This document shows positions 7,086 to 13,988 of a stretch of 17,999 nucleotides of DNA, piece by piece. A program made the translations under genes and the position numbers. The stretch comes from an uncultured Pseudomonadota bacterium (GTDB lineage: Bacteria; Pseudomonadota; Gammaproteobacteria; Burkholderiales; Burkholderiaceae). Positions within the stretch are counted from its first letter, which is position 1; each line of letters begins with the position of its first letter. Below the pieces are notes generated by a model. The model was not told where the DNA came from, ran no database searches, and saw nothing but the letters and a program-made list of their open reading frames with translations. The stretch is from contig CAMLIZ010000090.1 of NCBI GenBank assembly GCA_946480245.1, forward strand, positions 1 through 17,999. The letters run 5' to 3'.

Positions 7086-7289
7086 CTAATGCTGCAGCCA
7101 GCTGCCCATGCGATGGTGCGTGGCGCCTTCGCCCCACGACCACAGGCGCTCCACCTGGTCCACGCACCACGCCGCCCAGCCGGCGGCCGGCACCTGCGCC
7201 ATAGGACGTGCCGGCGGAACCTGCGGGCGTTCAAGCAAGCGCAGCGGGGGGCGGGCGGACATCGAAGGAGAAGGAGCCAGGGCACTCAT
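7086..7289 (-). CDS. Small Trp-rich hypothetical protein
   Basis: This 67-residue protein has no function I recognise. Residues 1-35 are Pro/Arg/Ala rich and probably disordered. The second half is likely helical and carries five tryptophans (W38, W41, W50, W52, W64) and the ending GWAAWCVDQVERLWSWGEG...HHRMGSW. It has no signal peptide or membrane helix. The ATG at 7289 has a GAGAGG Shine-Dalgarno seven bases upstream, and a sigma-70-like promoter lies at 7325-7353, so it looks like a real gene rather than a shadow. I have the impression that similar small proteins with a WGEGxxHHRMGSW-like end occur in other Burkholderiales, but this needs a search. It is divergent from a LysR-type gene and 57 bp upstream of the sigma gene on the same strand. 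Confidence 0.7.
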   Translation of the reverse strand: MSALAPSPSMSARPPLRLLERPQVPPARPMAQVPAAGWAAWCVDQVERLWSWGEGATHHRMGSWLQH

Positions 7290-7292
7290 GCA

Positions 7293-7321
7293 AGCACCTC
7301 TCAGGTAAAACCCTAGGTGCT
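7293..7321 (-). promoter_or_regulatory. Inverted repeat in the leader of the small Trp-rich gene
   Basis: AGCACCT (7293-7299) and AGGTGCT (7315-7321) form a perfect 7-bp inverted repeat with a 15-base spacer. In RNA, one arm takes in the AGG of the GAGAGG Shine-Dalgarno. The predicted transcription start (about 7318) would trim the far arm to about five pairs, so a DNA operator at the start site is an equally good reading. Confidence 0.4.
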
Positions 7322-7324
7322 CCG

Positions 7325-7353
7325 ACTGTAGGTCTTGGTGTTTGTGCACACAA
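7325..7353 (-). promoter_or_regulatory. Sigma-70-like promoter of the small Trp-rich gene, overlapping a palindrome
   Basis: On the minus strand, TTGTGT (7353-7348) and TACAGT (7330-7325) are spaced by 17 bases, predicting a start near 7318 and a leader of about 29 bases. The -35 overlaps the inverted repeat TTGTG-CA-CACAA (7342-7353), a suitable size for a regulator such as the divergent LysR protein. Confidence 0.5.
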
Positions 7354-7375
7354 CTGTGGGCTTCGCATTGCCAGT

Positions 7376-7404
7376 TTGCGCGGTTGCACAGCAGCACCGA
7401 TACT
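7376..7404 (+). promoter_or_regulatory. Sigma-70-like promoter of the LysR-type gene
   Basis: TTGCGC (7376-7381) and GATACT (7399-7404) are spaced by 17 bases. The predicted start is near 7411, right at the ATG at 7413, and no Shine-Dalgarno is present between them, so the message may be leaderless. Confidence 0.45.
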
Positions 7405-7412
7405 CCCGCCCC

Positions 7413-8342
7413 ATGCCTGAACTCGACTGGAGTGATCTCCGCTATGCGCTCGCCGTGGGCAATGCCGGCTCCCTCGCCGGCGCCGCACGCAAGCTGGGCG
7501 TCAACCACACCACCGTGCTGCGCCGGCTCGACGCGCTCGAGGAGCACCTCGGTGCGCGCCTGTTCGAACGCCATCGCAACGGCTACCACCCGACAGAAGC
7601 GGGGCTGATGCTGCTGGACCTGGCGCGCCGCATGTCCGACCAGGCCGACGAGATCGAGCGCCGCGTGCTCGGCCGCGACCGCGAGCTGACCGGCCCGCTG
7701 CGCGTGACCACCGCGTTCGTGATCATGGAGCACCTGTTGCCGCAGCCGCTGGCCTCGTTCGCACAGGCCTACCCGGGCATCGAGGTGGAGGTGGTGGAAA
7801 ACGCGTTCCTGGTGGACCTGTCACGCCGCCATGCCGACCAGGCCCAGACCTGGGCCAAGCTGGAGGCCGACGTGGCGCTGCGCCTGTCGGCCAACGTGGC
7901 CGAGCACCTGGTGGGGCGCCAGCTCGGCATGACGCACTGCCGCGCTTACGCGCTGCGCGGCGCCCGCCACCTGCCGCAAAACCCGGTGCCGCTGGCCACG
8001 CTCGTGAAGGAGGCGCCCTGGGTGGCCTTCGAACGCGACGCCCATTCGCGCGTGTACGACCGCTGGATGCGCCAGCAGCTGGCACAGGCCGACGTGCGCC
8101 TGCGCGTGGACATCTTCAACGCGATGGTGGCGATGATCCGCACCGGCATCGGCATCGGCGTGCTACCCACCTTCATGGAGGCCAGCCATCCCGACATCGT
8201 GGCGGTGTCCGAGCCGATCCCCGAGCTGTCGGTGCCGGTCTGGATGCTCACGCACCCCGACCTGCGCGAGACCGCCCGCGTGCGCGCCTTCATGCAGCAC
8301 GTAGGCGACGCGGTGGCGACGCGGCTGCGCGCGCTAGGCTGA
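7413..8342 (+). CDS. LysR-family transcriptional regulator
   Basis: This is a 309-residue DNA-binding regulator. The winged helix-turn-helix is at the N terminus (residues about 7-65: DLRYALAVGNAGSLAGAARKLGVNHTTVLRRLDALEEHLGARLFER), followed by a linker helix and a periplasmic-binding-like effector domain (about 90-300). The effector is not identifiable from the sequence. ATG 7413 (MPELDWSDLRY) is the natural start for the family; the frame is open upstream only with a TTG. It diverges from the small Trp-rich gene, which is the usual position for a LysR target, and its stop overlaps the stop of the acetoacetyl-CoA synthetase gene by 9 bp in convergent orientation. Family assignment is firm; targets are inferred. 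Confidence 0.94.
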   Translation: MPELDWSDLRYALAVGNAGSLAGAARKLGVNHTTVLRRLDALEEHLGARLFERHRNGYHPTEAGLMLLDLARRMSDQADEIERRVLGRDRELTGPLRVTTAFVIMEHLLPQPLASFAQAYPGIEVEVVENAFLVDLSRRHADQAQTWAKLEADVALRLSANVAEHLVGRQLGMTHCRAYALRGARHLPQNPVPLATLVKEAPWVAFERDAHSRVYDRWMRQQLAQADVRLRVDIFNAMVAMIRTGIGIGVLPTFMEASHPDIVAVSEPIPELSVPVWMLTHPDLRETARVRAFMQHVGDAVATRLRALG

Positions 8343-10340
8343 CGGCGCGCCGGCGGCGCTGCGCCGGCGCGCGAACGCGACGAACCAGTCGACGCTGTCG
8401 GCATTGGCCATCGCGTCGCGGTTCAGCACCTTCTCGGCAGGTGCGCCCAGCAGCAGCTTCTTGACCGGCAGCTCCATCTTCTTGCCCGACAGGGTGCGCG
8501 GAATCGCCGGCACCTGCAGCACCTCGTTGGGCACGTGCCGCGCCGACAGCGCCTGGCGGATCACATCCTTGATGCGGCGCACCATCGCGTCGTCCAGCAC
8601 GATGCCGTCGCGCAGCACCACGAACAGCGGCATGTAGCTTTCGCGGCCGAGGTATTCGAGGTCGACCACGAGGCTGTCGATCACCTCGGGCAGCGCCTCC
8701 ACCGCGCGATACAGCTCGGCCGTGCCCATGCGGATGCCGTGGCGGTTGATCGTGGCGTCGCTGCGGCCGTAGATGATGGCGCCGCCGGCCCGCGTGATCT
8801 TGAGCCAGTCACCGTGGCGCCAGACACCCGGGAACATGTCGAAGTAGCTGTCGCGGAAGCGCACATCGCCGGCATCGTTCCAGAAGCGCAACGGCATCGA
8901 CGGCATCGGCTTCGTGCACACCAACTCGCCCACCTCCTCGACCACGGGCCGGCCGTCCTCGCTCCAGGCCTCGACGCTGGCACCCAGGCAGCGGCACTGC
9001 ATCTCGCCATCGACCAGCGGCAAGGTGGGCAGCCCGCCGATGAACGCGCCCGCGAAGTCGGTGCCGCCGGAGATGGTGGCGATCCAGATGTCGCGCCCAT
9101 CCACCTTCGGCAGCTGCTCGCGGATCCATCGGTAGCACTCGGCGACCAGTGGCGAGCCCGTGGAGCCCACCGCGCGCAGCCGGCCCAGGTCGGCGCCCTG
9201 CATCGGCTGCACCCCGGCCTTCAGGCAACTGGCGTAGAAGGCCGCGCCCGCGCCGAAGAAGGTGGCGCCGCTGGCGCCCGCAAAGCGCCACAGCGCGGAC
9301 CAGTCCGCCGCGCCCGCGGGGCCGGCCGGGCTGCCGTCGAACAGGCAGATCGTGGTGCCGCCCAGCAGGCCGCCGATCTGGCAGTTCCACATGATCCAGC
9401 CGGTGCTGCTGTACCAGTGGAAGCGGTCGCCGGTCTGCACGCTGGGGCCGATGTTGTTGTGCAGCGTGCCGAGCTTCAGTGCCTCCAGCATCACGCCGCC
9501 GTGGCCGTGCACGATCGGCTTCGGCAAGCCGGTGGTGCCGCTCGAATACACGATCCACAGCGGATGGTCGAAGGGCAGCCACGCCGGCTCGAACGGCACC
9601 TCGTCGGCCAGCAGCGGCGCCAGCGGCCGCACGCTGCGCTGTGCGTTCGCCAGCTCGCTGCCGTCGCGCTCGGAGGCCAGCAGCAGGTGGCGCACCGACG
9701 GCAGCTCGGCCAGCAGCTGCTGCAGCACCGGGCGGCGGTCGTGGTCGACATGCCCATAGCGGTAGCCGTCACAGGCGATCAGCACCACCGGCTCGATCTG
9801 GCGCCAGCGATCCAGCACGGCCACCGGCCCCATGTCGGGCGAGCACACGGACCAGATGGCACCAATGCTCGCCGTGGCAAGGAACGCGACCGCTGCCGTC
9901 GGCGTGTTGGGCAGGTAAGCGGCGACGCGGTCGCCGGGTTGCACGCCCAGCCGCTTCAGTTGCGCGCCCAGCGACGCCACCTGGCGCCGCAGTTCGGGCC
10001 ACGACAGCGCCTGCACCTCACCCGCGGCCTGCATCGCCTCGTCTTGGAACACGATGGCCGGGTGGCCCGCCGCATGTGCGGCATCGGCATGGCGGAACAC
10101 CTGCTGCGCGTAGTTGACCTGCGCGCCGGGGAACCAGCGCGCGCCCGGCATCGCCTCGCTTGCCAGCACCGTGTCGTAGGGCATGGGCGACTGGATCTCG
10201 AAGTAGTCCCAGATCGAAGCCCAGAACGCGCGCAGGTCGGTCACCGACCATTGCCACAGCGCGCCGTACGAGTCGAACTGCTGGCCGCGCGTGTCGCGCA
10301 GCCAGCGTTGGTAGCGGGTGATCTGCGGTTCGGGGAGCAT
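8334..10340 (-). CDS. Acetoacetyl-CoA synthetase (acetoacetate-CoA ligase)
   Basis: This is a 668-residue ANL-superfamily adenylate-forming enzyme. It should activate acetoacetate with ATP and CoA, releasing AMP and PPi, in the cytoplasm, feeding ketone bodies or polyhydroxybutyrate breakdown products into central metabolism. The nucleotide-binding loop YSSGTTGLPKPIVHGHGG is at about 265-282. GWIMWNCQIGGLLGGTTICLFDGSP, YGRSDATINRHGIRMGTAELY and the C-terminal RTLSGKKMELPVKKLL (catalytic lysine about K620) follow in the family order. Length and the N-terminal FWASIWDYFEI fit AacS better than acetyl-CoA synthetase. ATG 10340 is chosen; no clear Shine-Dalgarno is seen. It begins 25 bp after the third binding-protein gene on the same strand with no terminator between, so it may be the last gene of that operon. 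The stop overlaps the LysR stop. Confidence 0.93.
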   Translation of the reverse strand: MLPEPQITRYQRWLRDTRGQQFDSYGALWQWSVTDLRAFWASIWDYFEIQSPMPYDTVLASEAMPGARWFPGAQVNYAQQVFRHADAAHAAGHPAIVFQDEAMQAAGEVQALSWPELRRQVASLGAQLKRLGVQPGDRVAAYLPNTPTAAVAFLATASIGAIWSVCSPDMGPVAVLDRWRQIEPVVLIACDGYRYGHVDHDRRPVLQQLLAELPSVRHLLLASERDGSELANAQRSVRPLAPLLADEVPFEPAWLPFDHPLWIVYSSGTTGLPKPIVHGHGGVMLEALKLGTLHNNIGPSVQTGDRFHWYSSTGWIMWNCQIGGLLGGTTICLFDGSPAGPAGAADWSALWRFAGASGATFFGAGAAFYASCLKAGVQPMQGADLGRLRAVGSTGSPLVAECYRWIREQLPKVDGRDIWIATISGGTDFAGAFIGGLPTLPLVDGEMQCRCLGASVEAWSEDGRPVVEEVGELVCTKPMPSMPLRFWNDAGDVRFRDSYFDMFPGVWRHGDWLKITRAGGAIIYGRSDATINRHGIRMGTAELYRAVEALPEVIDSLVVDLEYLGRESYMPLFVVLRDGIVLDDAMVRRIKDVIRQALSARHVPNEVLQVPAIPRTLSGKKMELPVKKLLLGAPAEKVLNRDAMANADSVDWFVAFARRRSAAGAPSA
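8345..8372. terminator. Strong stem-loop just past the LysR stop, inside the end of the synthetase gene
   Basis: GCGCGCCGGCG (8345-8355) pairs perfectly with CGCCGGCGCGC (8362-8372), an 11-bp all-G/C stem with a 6-base loop, starting two bases after the LysR stop codon. No T-run follows, so it is either a Rho-assisted end or a 3'-end-protecting structure for the LysR mRNA. On the other strand it encodes the Arg/Ala-rich tail of the synthetase. Confidence 0.5.
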
Positions 10341-10365
10341 GCGTGAATTGTGCGAGAGCGCGGAG

Positions 10366-12183
10366 CTATTTCAGCGCGCGCTCGCGCATCGCGGGGTCGA
10401 GATCGACCACGTGCCACCACTCGTTGCCGAACAGCGGCCGGCGATAGCCGATCAGCCAGGGATACACGAGGTCGGTGGCGATGCGATGGGCGATGCCCTT
10501 GTACGGCATGTACGCCACGCCGATGCGCTTGGCCTGCAGCAGCAGCGCGTCGCGCTCGGGGCCGTCCTCCAGCTCGCTCAGGCGGTGGAACAGCGCGTCG
10601 AACGCCGGCAGCCTGAAGCGCGACAGGTTCTGCCCGCCGATCTGCTCGCCGAACATGCTGGCGAGCATGTCCTGGCCGTCCGGTCCCGCGGCGCTATAGC
10701 CCAGCTCCCACAGCTGGAAGCGCCCGGCACGCGCGGACTTCAGGTTCTCGGGCCATTGCGCCACCTGGAACTCGATGCGCACGCCGATCGCGTCCATGCT
10801 GTGCTTCCAGGTCTCGTCGATCTTGCGCGAGAGCTGGTCCGCCGTGCTCATCTTGTGCAGCACCAGCGGCGTGCCATCGGGCTGGTCGCGCCAGCCATCG
10901 CCGTTGCGGTCGACGTAGCCGTACACGTCCAGCAAGGCGCGGGCGCGCTCGGGATCGAAGTCGCCCATCTCGCTCTTGAAGGCCGGGTCGTAGCCGCTCA
11001 CGTGCGGCACCACGCGCGACTGCGCCGGGATCGCCTGGTCCTTGCGCACCAGCCGCCGTTCGCGCGGTGCGTCGTAGGCCAGCGCGATCGCGCGGCGCAG
11101 CGCCACCTTCTCGGGCGTGTAGCCGCCCACCACCGGGTCGTCCATGTTGAACACCGCGATGATGATGTCGGCGCTCAGCGACCGATAGGCAAGAACGCCG
11201 CGCTTGGCCAGGTTCGGCGCCAGCGTCCCGCCGGGCACGGCCAGGTCGGTGAACTCCGCCGGCAGCGGCCCGGCCGTGGTGCCGATCATGTCGGTGCCGC
11301 CGTTGAGGAACAGCAGCCAGCGCGGCTGCTCCTCCTCGATGATCGACACCTGCACCTCGTCGATCATCGGCAGCCGGCGGCCCCTGAAGCGCGCCAGCAG
11401 CGCCTGGCCTTCGGCATCGTCGGCGGCAGGATGCGCAGCCTCTTCGTAGAGGCGCTCGCGGTACTGAGGGTTGCGCTGCAGCACGATCTGCGACGAGCGC
11501 CGCCACGACTTCAGCATGAACGGCCCGGTGCCCACCGGGTGCGCGCCGGTGTCGTCGCCATAGCGCTCCACCACTTCGCGCGCGACGGCGCCGAAGATGT
11601 CCGACTGCGCCATGAACTCGTCGAAGCGCGGCCGCGGCTGCTCGAGCCGAAAGCGGATCGTGTAGCGATCGAGCGCCTGCATGCCTTCGATCGGACGGTC
11701 GTAGTCGAAGGGCTTGTGCGTCTTCAGCGCCTCGTCGCGCAAGGCCTGCAGGCCGACGATGCGCACCTCCAGCATGTCGGACACCGCGGGCGCCTTGTTG
11801 GCCGGATCCACGATGCGCTTGTACGAGTAGACATAGTCCTGCGCCACCAGCTCGCGCCGTTTGCCGTTGAACGCCGGGTCGTCGGTGAAGTAGGTGCCGG
11901 GGCGCAATCGCACGGTCCAGGTGCGGAAGTCCGGGGAGTGCTCCGGCAGTGCCGCCGCCGTCAGCGGCACGATGCGCGCAGGGCGCGCCAGCGTGTCGTA
12001 CGCGAACGGCGCCTCGAAGATGTGGGCGGTGATCACGCGCGAATACAGGTCGACCACACGGCCGGGATCGAAGCTGGTCTCGGCGACCTGGAACGCAACG
12101 CGCAGCACCTTGCGCTCGGGCGCCTGCGCCGGCGCCGCAGTGGCCAGCGCCCAGGCCGCGAGCAGGATCAACAGGCGTTTCAT
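10366..12183 (-). CDS. ABC transporter substrate-binding protein, SBP_5 family (third of three)
   Basis: This 605-residue periplasmic solute receptor belongs to the peptide/opine/nickel family (DppA/OppA type) and should pass its ligand to the DppBC-type permease encoded divergently. Residues 1-21 form a plain Sec signal (MKRLLILLAAWALATAAPAQA). Family marks include VLRVAF..AETSFDP near the start, HPVGTGPFMLKSW (215-227) and FNMDDPVVGGYTPEKVALRRAIALAYD (345-371). Residues 425-433 are a DRNGDGWRD loop resembling a calcium-binding EF-hand/dockerin loop. Its ATG overlaps the stop of the second paralogue (ATGA), so translation is probably coupled. The ligand is unknown; peptide is the default guess. 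Confidence 0.94.
   Translation of the reverse strand: MKRLLILLAAWALATAAPAQAPERKVLRVAFQVAETSFDPGRVVDLYSRVITAHIFEAPFAYDTLARPARIVPLTAAALPEHSPDFRTWTVRLRPGTYFTDDPAFNGKRRELVAQDYVYSYKRIVDPANKAPAVSDMLEVRIVGLQALRDEALKTHKPFDYDRPIEGMQALDRYTIRFRLEQPRPRFDEFMAQSDIFGAVAREVVERYGDDTGAHPVGTGPFMLKSWRRSSQIVLQRNPQYRERLYEEAAHPAADDAEGQALLARFRGRRLPMIDEVQVSIIEEEQPRWLLFLNGGTDMIGTTAGPLPAEFTDLAVPGGTLAPNLAKRGVLAYRSLSADIIIAVFNMDDPVVGGYTPEKVALRRAIALAYDAPRERRLVRKDQAIPAQSRVVPHVSGYDPAFKSEMGDFDPERARALLDVYGYVDRNGDGWRDQPDGTPLVLHKMSTADQLSRKIDETWKHSMDAIGVRIEFQVAQWPENLKSARAGRFQLWELGYSAAGPDGQDMLASMFGEQIGGQNLSRFRLPAFDALFHRLSELEDGPERDALLLQAKRIGVAYMPYKGIAHRIATDLVYPWLIGYRRPLFGNEWWHVVDLDPAMRERALK
10885..10911 (-). other. EF-hand/dockerin-like loop in the third binding protein
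   Basis: This segment encodes residues 425-433 with acidic or amide groups at positions 1, 3, 5 and 9 and Gly at 6 (D425, N427, D429, G430, D433). It is equivalent to the loops in both upstream paralogues. Confidence 0.6.
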
Positions 12184-13988
12184 CAGGTGCGCGGGCGTTG
12201 GCTTTCGTCGATGTCGACCCAGTCCCAGTACTGTTGCACGAACAGCGGCCGGCGGAAGCCCAGCAGCCACGGATGCGTGAGGTCGTTGACGATGCGGTGC
12301 ACGTTGTAGACCTTCGGCATGTAGGCCAGCAGCAGCCGGTTCGCCTGACGGATCAGCGCCAGGCGCTCGGGGCCGTCGGGCAGCGCCAGCATGCGTTCGT
12401 AGAGGCGGTCGAACGCGGGCAGCTTGAAGCGCGCGCGGTTCTGGCCGCCCGCGGCCGGGCCGTACAGTGTCTCGAAGGAGTCGGTCGCATCGGGCAGGCC
12501 GGCGGTCCCGCCCAGCTGCCAGATCATCAGCTGCCCTGCATTGGCGCGCTTCAGGTTCTCGGGCCACTGCGCGGTCTCGATCTGCAGGCGCACGCCAATG
12601 CGGTCCATGCACTTCTTCAGCAGCTCGTCGAACTGGCGGTCGATCTGGCTCGGCTGGCTGGCATAGCGCAACACCAGCGGCGAGCCGTCGGGCATCTCGC
12701 GCCAACCGTCGCCGTTGCGGTCCACGTAGCCGTACAGGTCGAGCAGCGCCTTGGCGCGCGCCGGGTCGTAGTCGCTCGCCTCGGTCTTCAGGTGCGGGTC
12801 GTAGCCGTAGGTCTGGGGTGGCACGATGGTCTGCGCGGGAATGGCCTGGCCGCGGCGGATCAGCCGGATCTCGCTGCCGACGTCGTAGGCCAGGCTGAAG
12901 GCGCGGCGCAGCGCCACCTTCTGCGGCGTGTAGCCTCCGACCGTGGGATCGTCCATGTTGAAGAAGAAGTAGACGAGGTCGGGGTTGATGAAGCGGTGCA
13001 AGCTGATGCCGCGCTTGGCCAGATGGGGCGCCAGCTCGCCATTCGGCACGGCGAGCGTCGCGAACTCCAACGGCACGCCGGCCACGTCGAACTGCCGGTT
13101 CAGGAAGGCCAGCCAGCGCGGCTGGCTCTCCTCGATGACAGAGATCTCCACGCGGTCGACCATCGGCAGGCGGCGGCCCTTGAAGCGCGCCAGCAGCGCC
13201 TGGCCTTCGGCGTCGTCCGGTGCCGGCGCGGCATCGTAGTAGGCCTCGCGGAAGTTGGGGTTGCGCTCCAGCGCCATGAACGAGCTGCGGCGCCATTCGA
13301 CCAAGCGGAACGGCCCGGTGCCCACCGGATGCTCCATGATGTGCTCGCCATAGGCCTGCACCACCTCGCGCGCCACCGCGCCCACGACGCTGGCGTCCGA
13401 CAGCGTGTACAGGAAGCGCGGGCGCGGGCCTTCGAGCTTGAACTGCAGCGTGTAGCGATCGAGTGCGCGCAGGCCTTCGACCGGCGCGTCGTAATCGAAC
13501 GGGGTGCGCGACTTCAGTGCCCGCTCGCGCACGGCCTCCAGGCCGAGCATCTTGTCCTGCGCGATCGTGGAGTAGCTCGGGCTGCGCACTGCGGGGTCGA
13601 AGAAGCGCTTGAACGAGTAGACGTAGTCCTCGGCCACCAGCTCGCGCCGCTGTCCCTTGAACGCCGGGTCGTCGGCGAAGTGGATGCCGGGCTGGATGCG
13701 CACGGTCCAGGTGCGGAAGTCATCCGACACCTCGGGCATGGCCGCAGCCGTGCCGGGCACCACCTTGGACGGCCGGGCCAGGTAGTCGTAGCGGAACAAC
13801 GACTCGAAGATGTGCGGCGTGACCGTGCGCGAATACAGGTCGCTGATGCGCGCCGGGTCGAAGCCGGTCTCGGCAATCAGGAACGCGACGCGCAGCACCT
13901 TCTTGCCCGCCGCAGCGGCCTGCGCGGCGGCGGGCACCAGGGGCACAGCGGCCGCGGCGGCGATCAATGCACGTCGCTGCGGGTTCAT
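12183..13988 (-). CDS. ABC transporter substrate-binding protein, SBP_5 family (second of three)
   Basis: This 601-residue paralogue aligns along its full length with the binding proteins on either side. Its signal differs: MNPQRRALIAAAAAVPLVPAAAQA has a twin arginine before an Ala-rich core, so Tat export is possible, though Sec cannot be excluded. Shared blocks are VGTGPFRLVEWRRSS (222-236), ARFKGRRLPMVDRVEISVIEESQPRWLAFLN (267-297) and FNMDDPTVGGYTPQKVALRRAFSLAYD (343-369). The DRNGDGWRE loop is at 423-431. The ATG at 13988 overlaps the stop of the first paralogue and its own TGA overlaps the next start. The ligand is unknown. ATG 13988 is set by the signal peptide; the longer open frame upstream is a shadow of the first paralogue. 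Confidence 0.94.
   Translation of the reverse strand: MNPQRRALIAAAAAVPLVPAAAQAAAAGKKVLRVAFLIAETGFDPARISDLYSRTVTPHIFESLFRYDYLARPSKVVPGTAAAMPEVSDDFRTWTVRIQPGIHFADDPAFKGQRRELVAEDYVYSFKRFFDPAVRSPSYSTIAQDKMLGLEAVRERALKSRTPFDYDAPVEGLRALDRYTLQFKLEGPRPRFLYTLSDASVVGAVAREVVQAYGEHIMEHPVGTGPFRLVEWRRSSFMALERNPNFREAYYDAAPAPDDAEGQALLARFKGRRLPMVDRVEISVIEESQPRWLAFLNRQFDVAGVPLEFATLAVPNGELAPHLAKRGISLHRFINPDLVYFFFNMDDPTVGGYTPQKVALRRAFSLAYDVGSEIRLIRRGQAIPAQTIVPPQTYGYDPHLKTEASDYDPARAKALLDLYGYVDRNGDGWREMPDGSPLVLRYASQPSQIDRQFDELLKKCMDRIGVRLQIETAQWPENLKRANAGQLMIWQLGGTAGLPDATDSFETLYGPAAGGQNRARFKLPAFDRLYERMLALPDGPERLALIRQANRLLLAYMPKVYNVHRIVNDLTHPWLLGFRRPLFVQQYWDWVDIDESQRPRT
12696..12722 (-). other. EF-hand/dockerin-like loop in the second binding protein
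   Basis: This segment encodes residues 423-431 with D423, N425, D427, G428 and E431 in the spacing D-x-N-x-D-G-x-x-E. It sits after a conserved ALLDLYGYV helix or strand in all three paralogues. Confidence 0.6.

Noticed and set aside
8535..10346. 603-residue plus-strand frame opposite the acetoacetyl-CoA synthetase
   Set aside because: Antisense shadow; the minus-strand product has a complete enzyme family signature.
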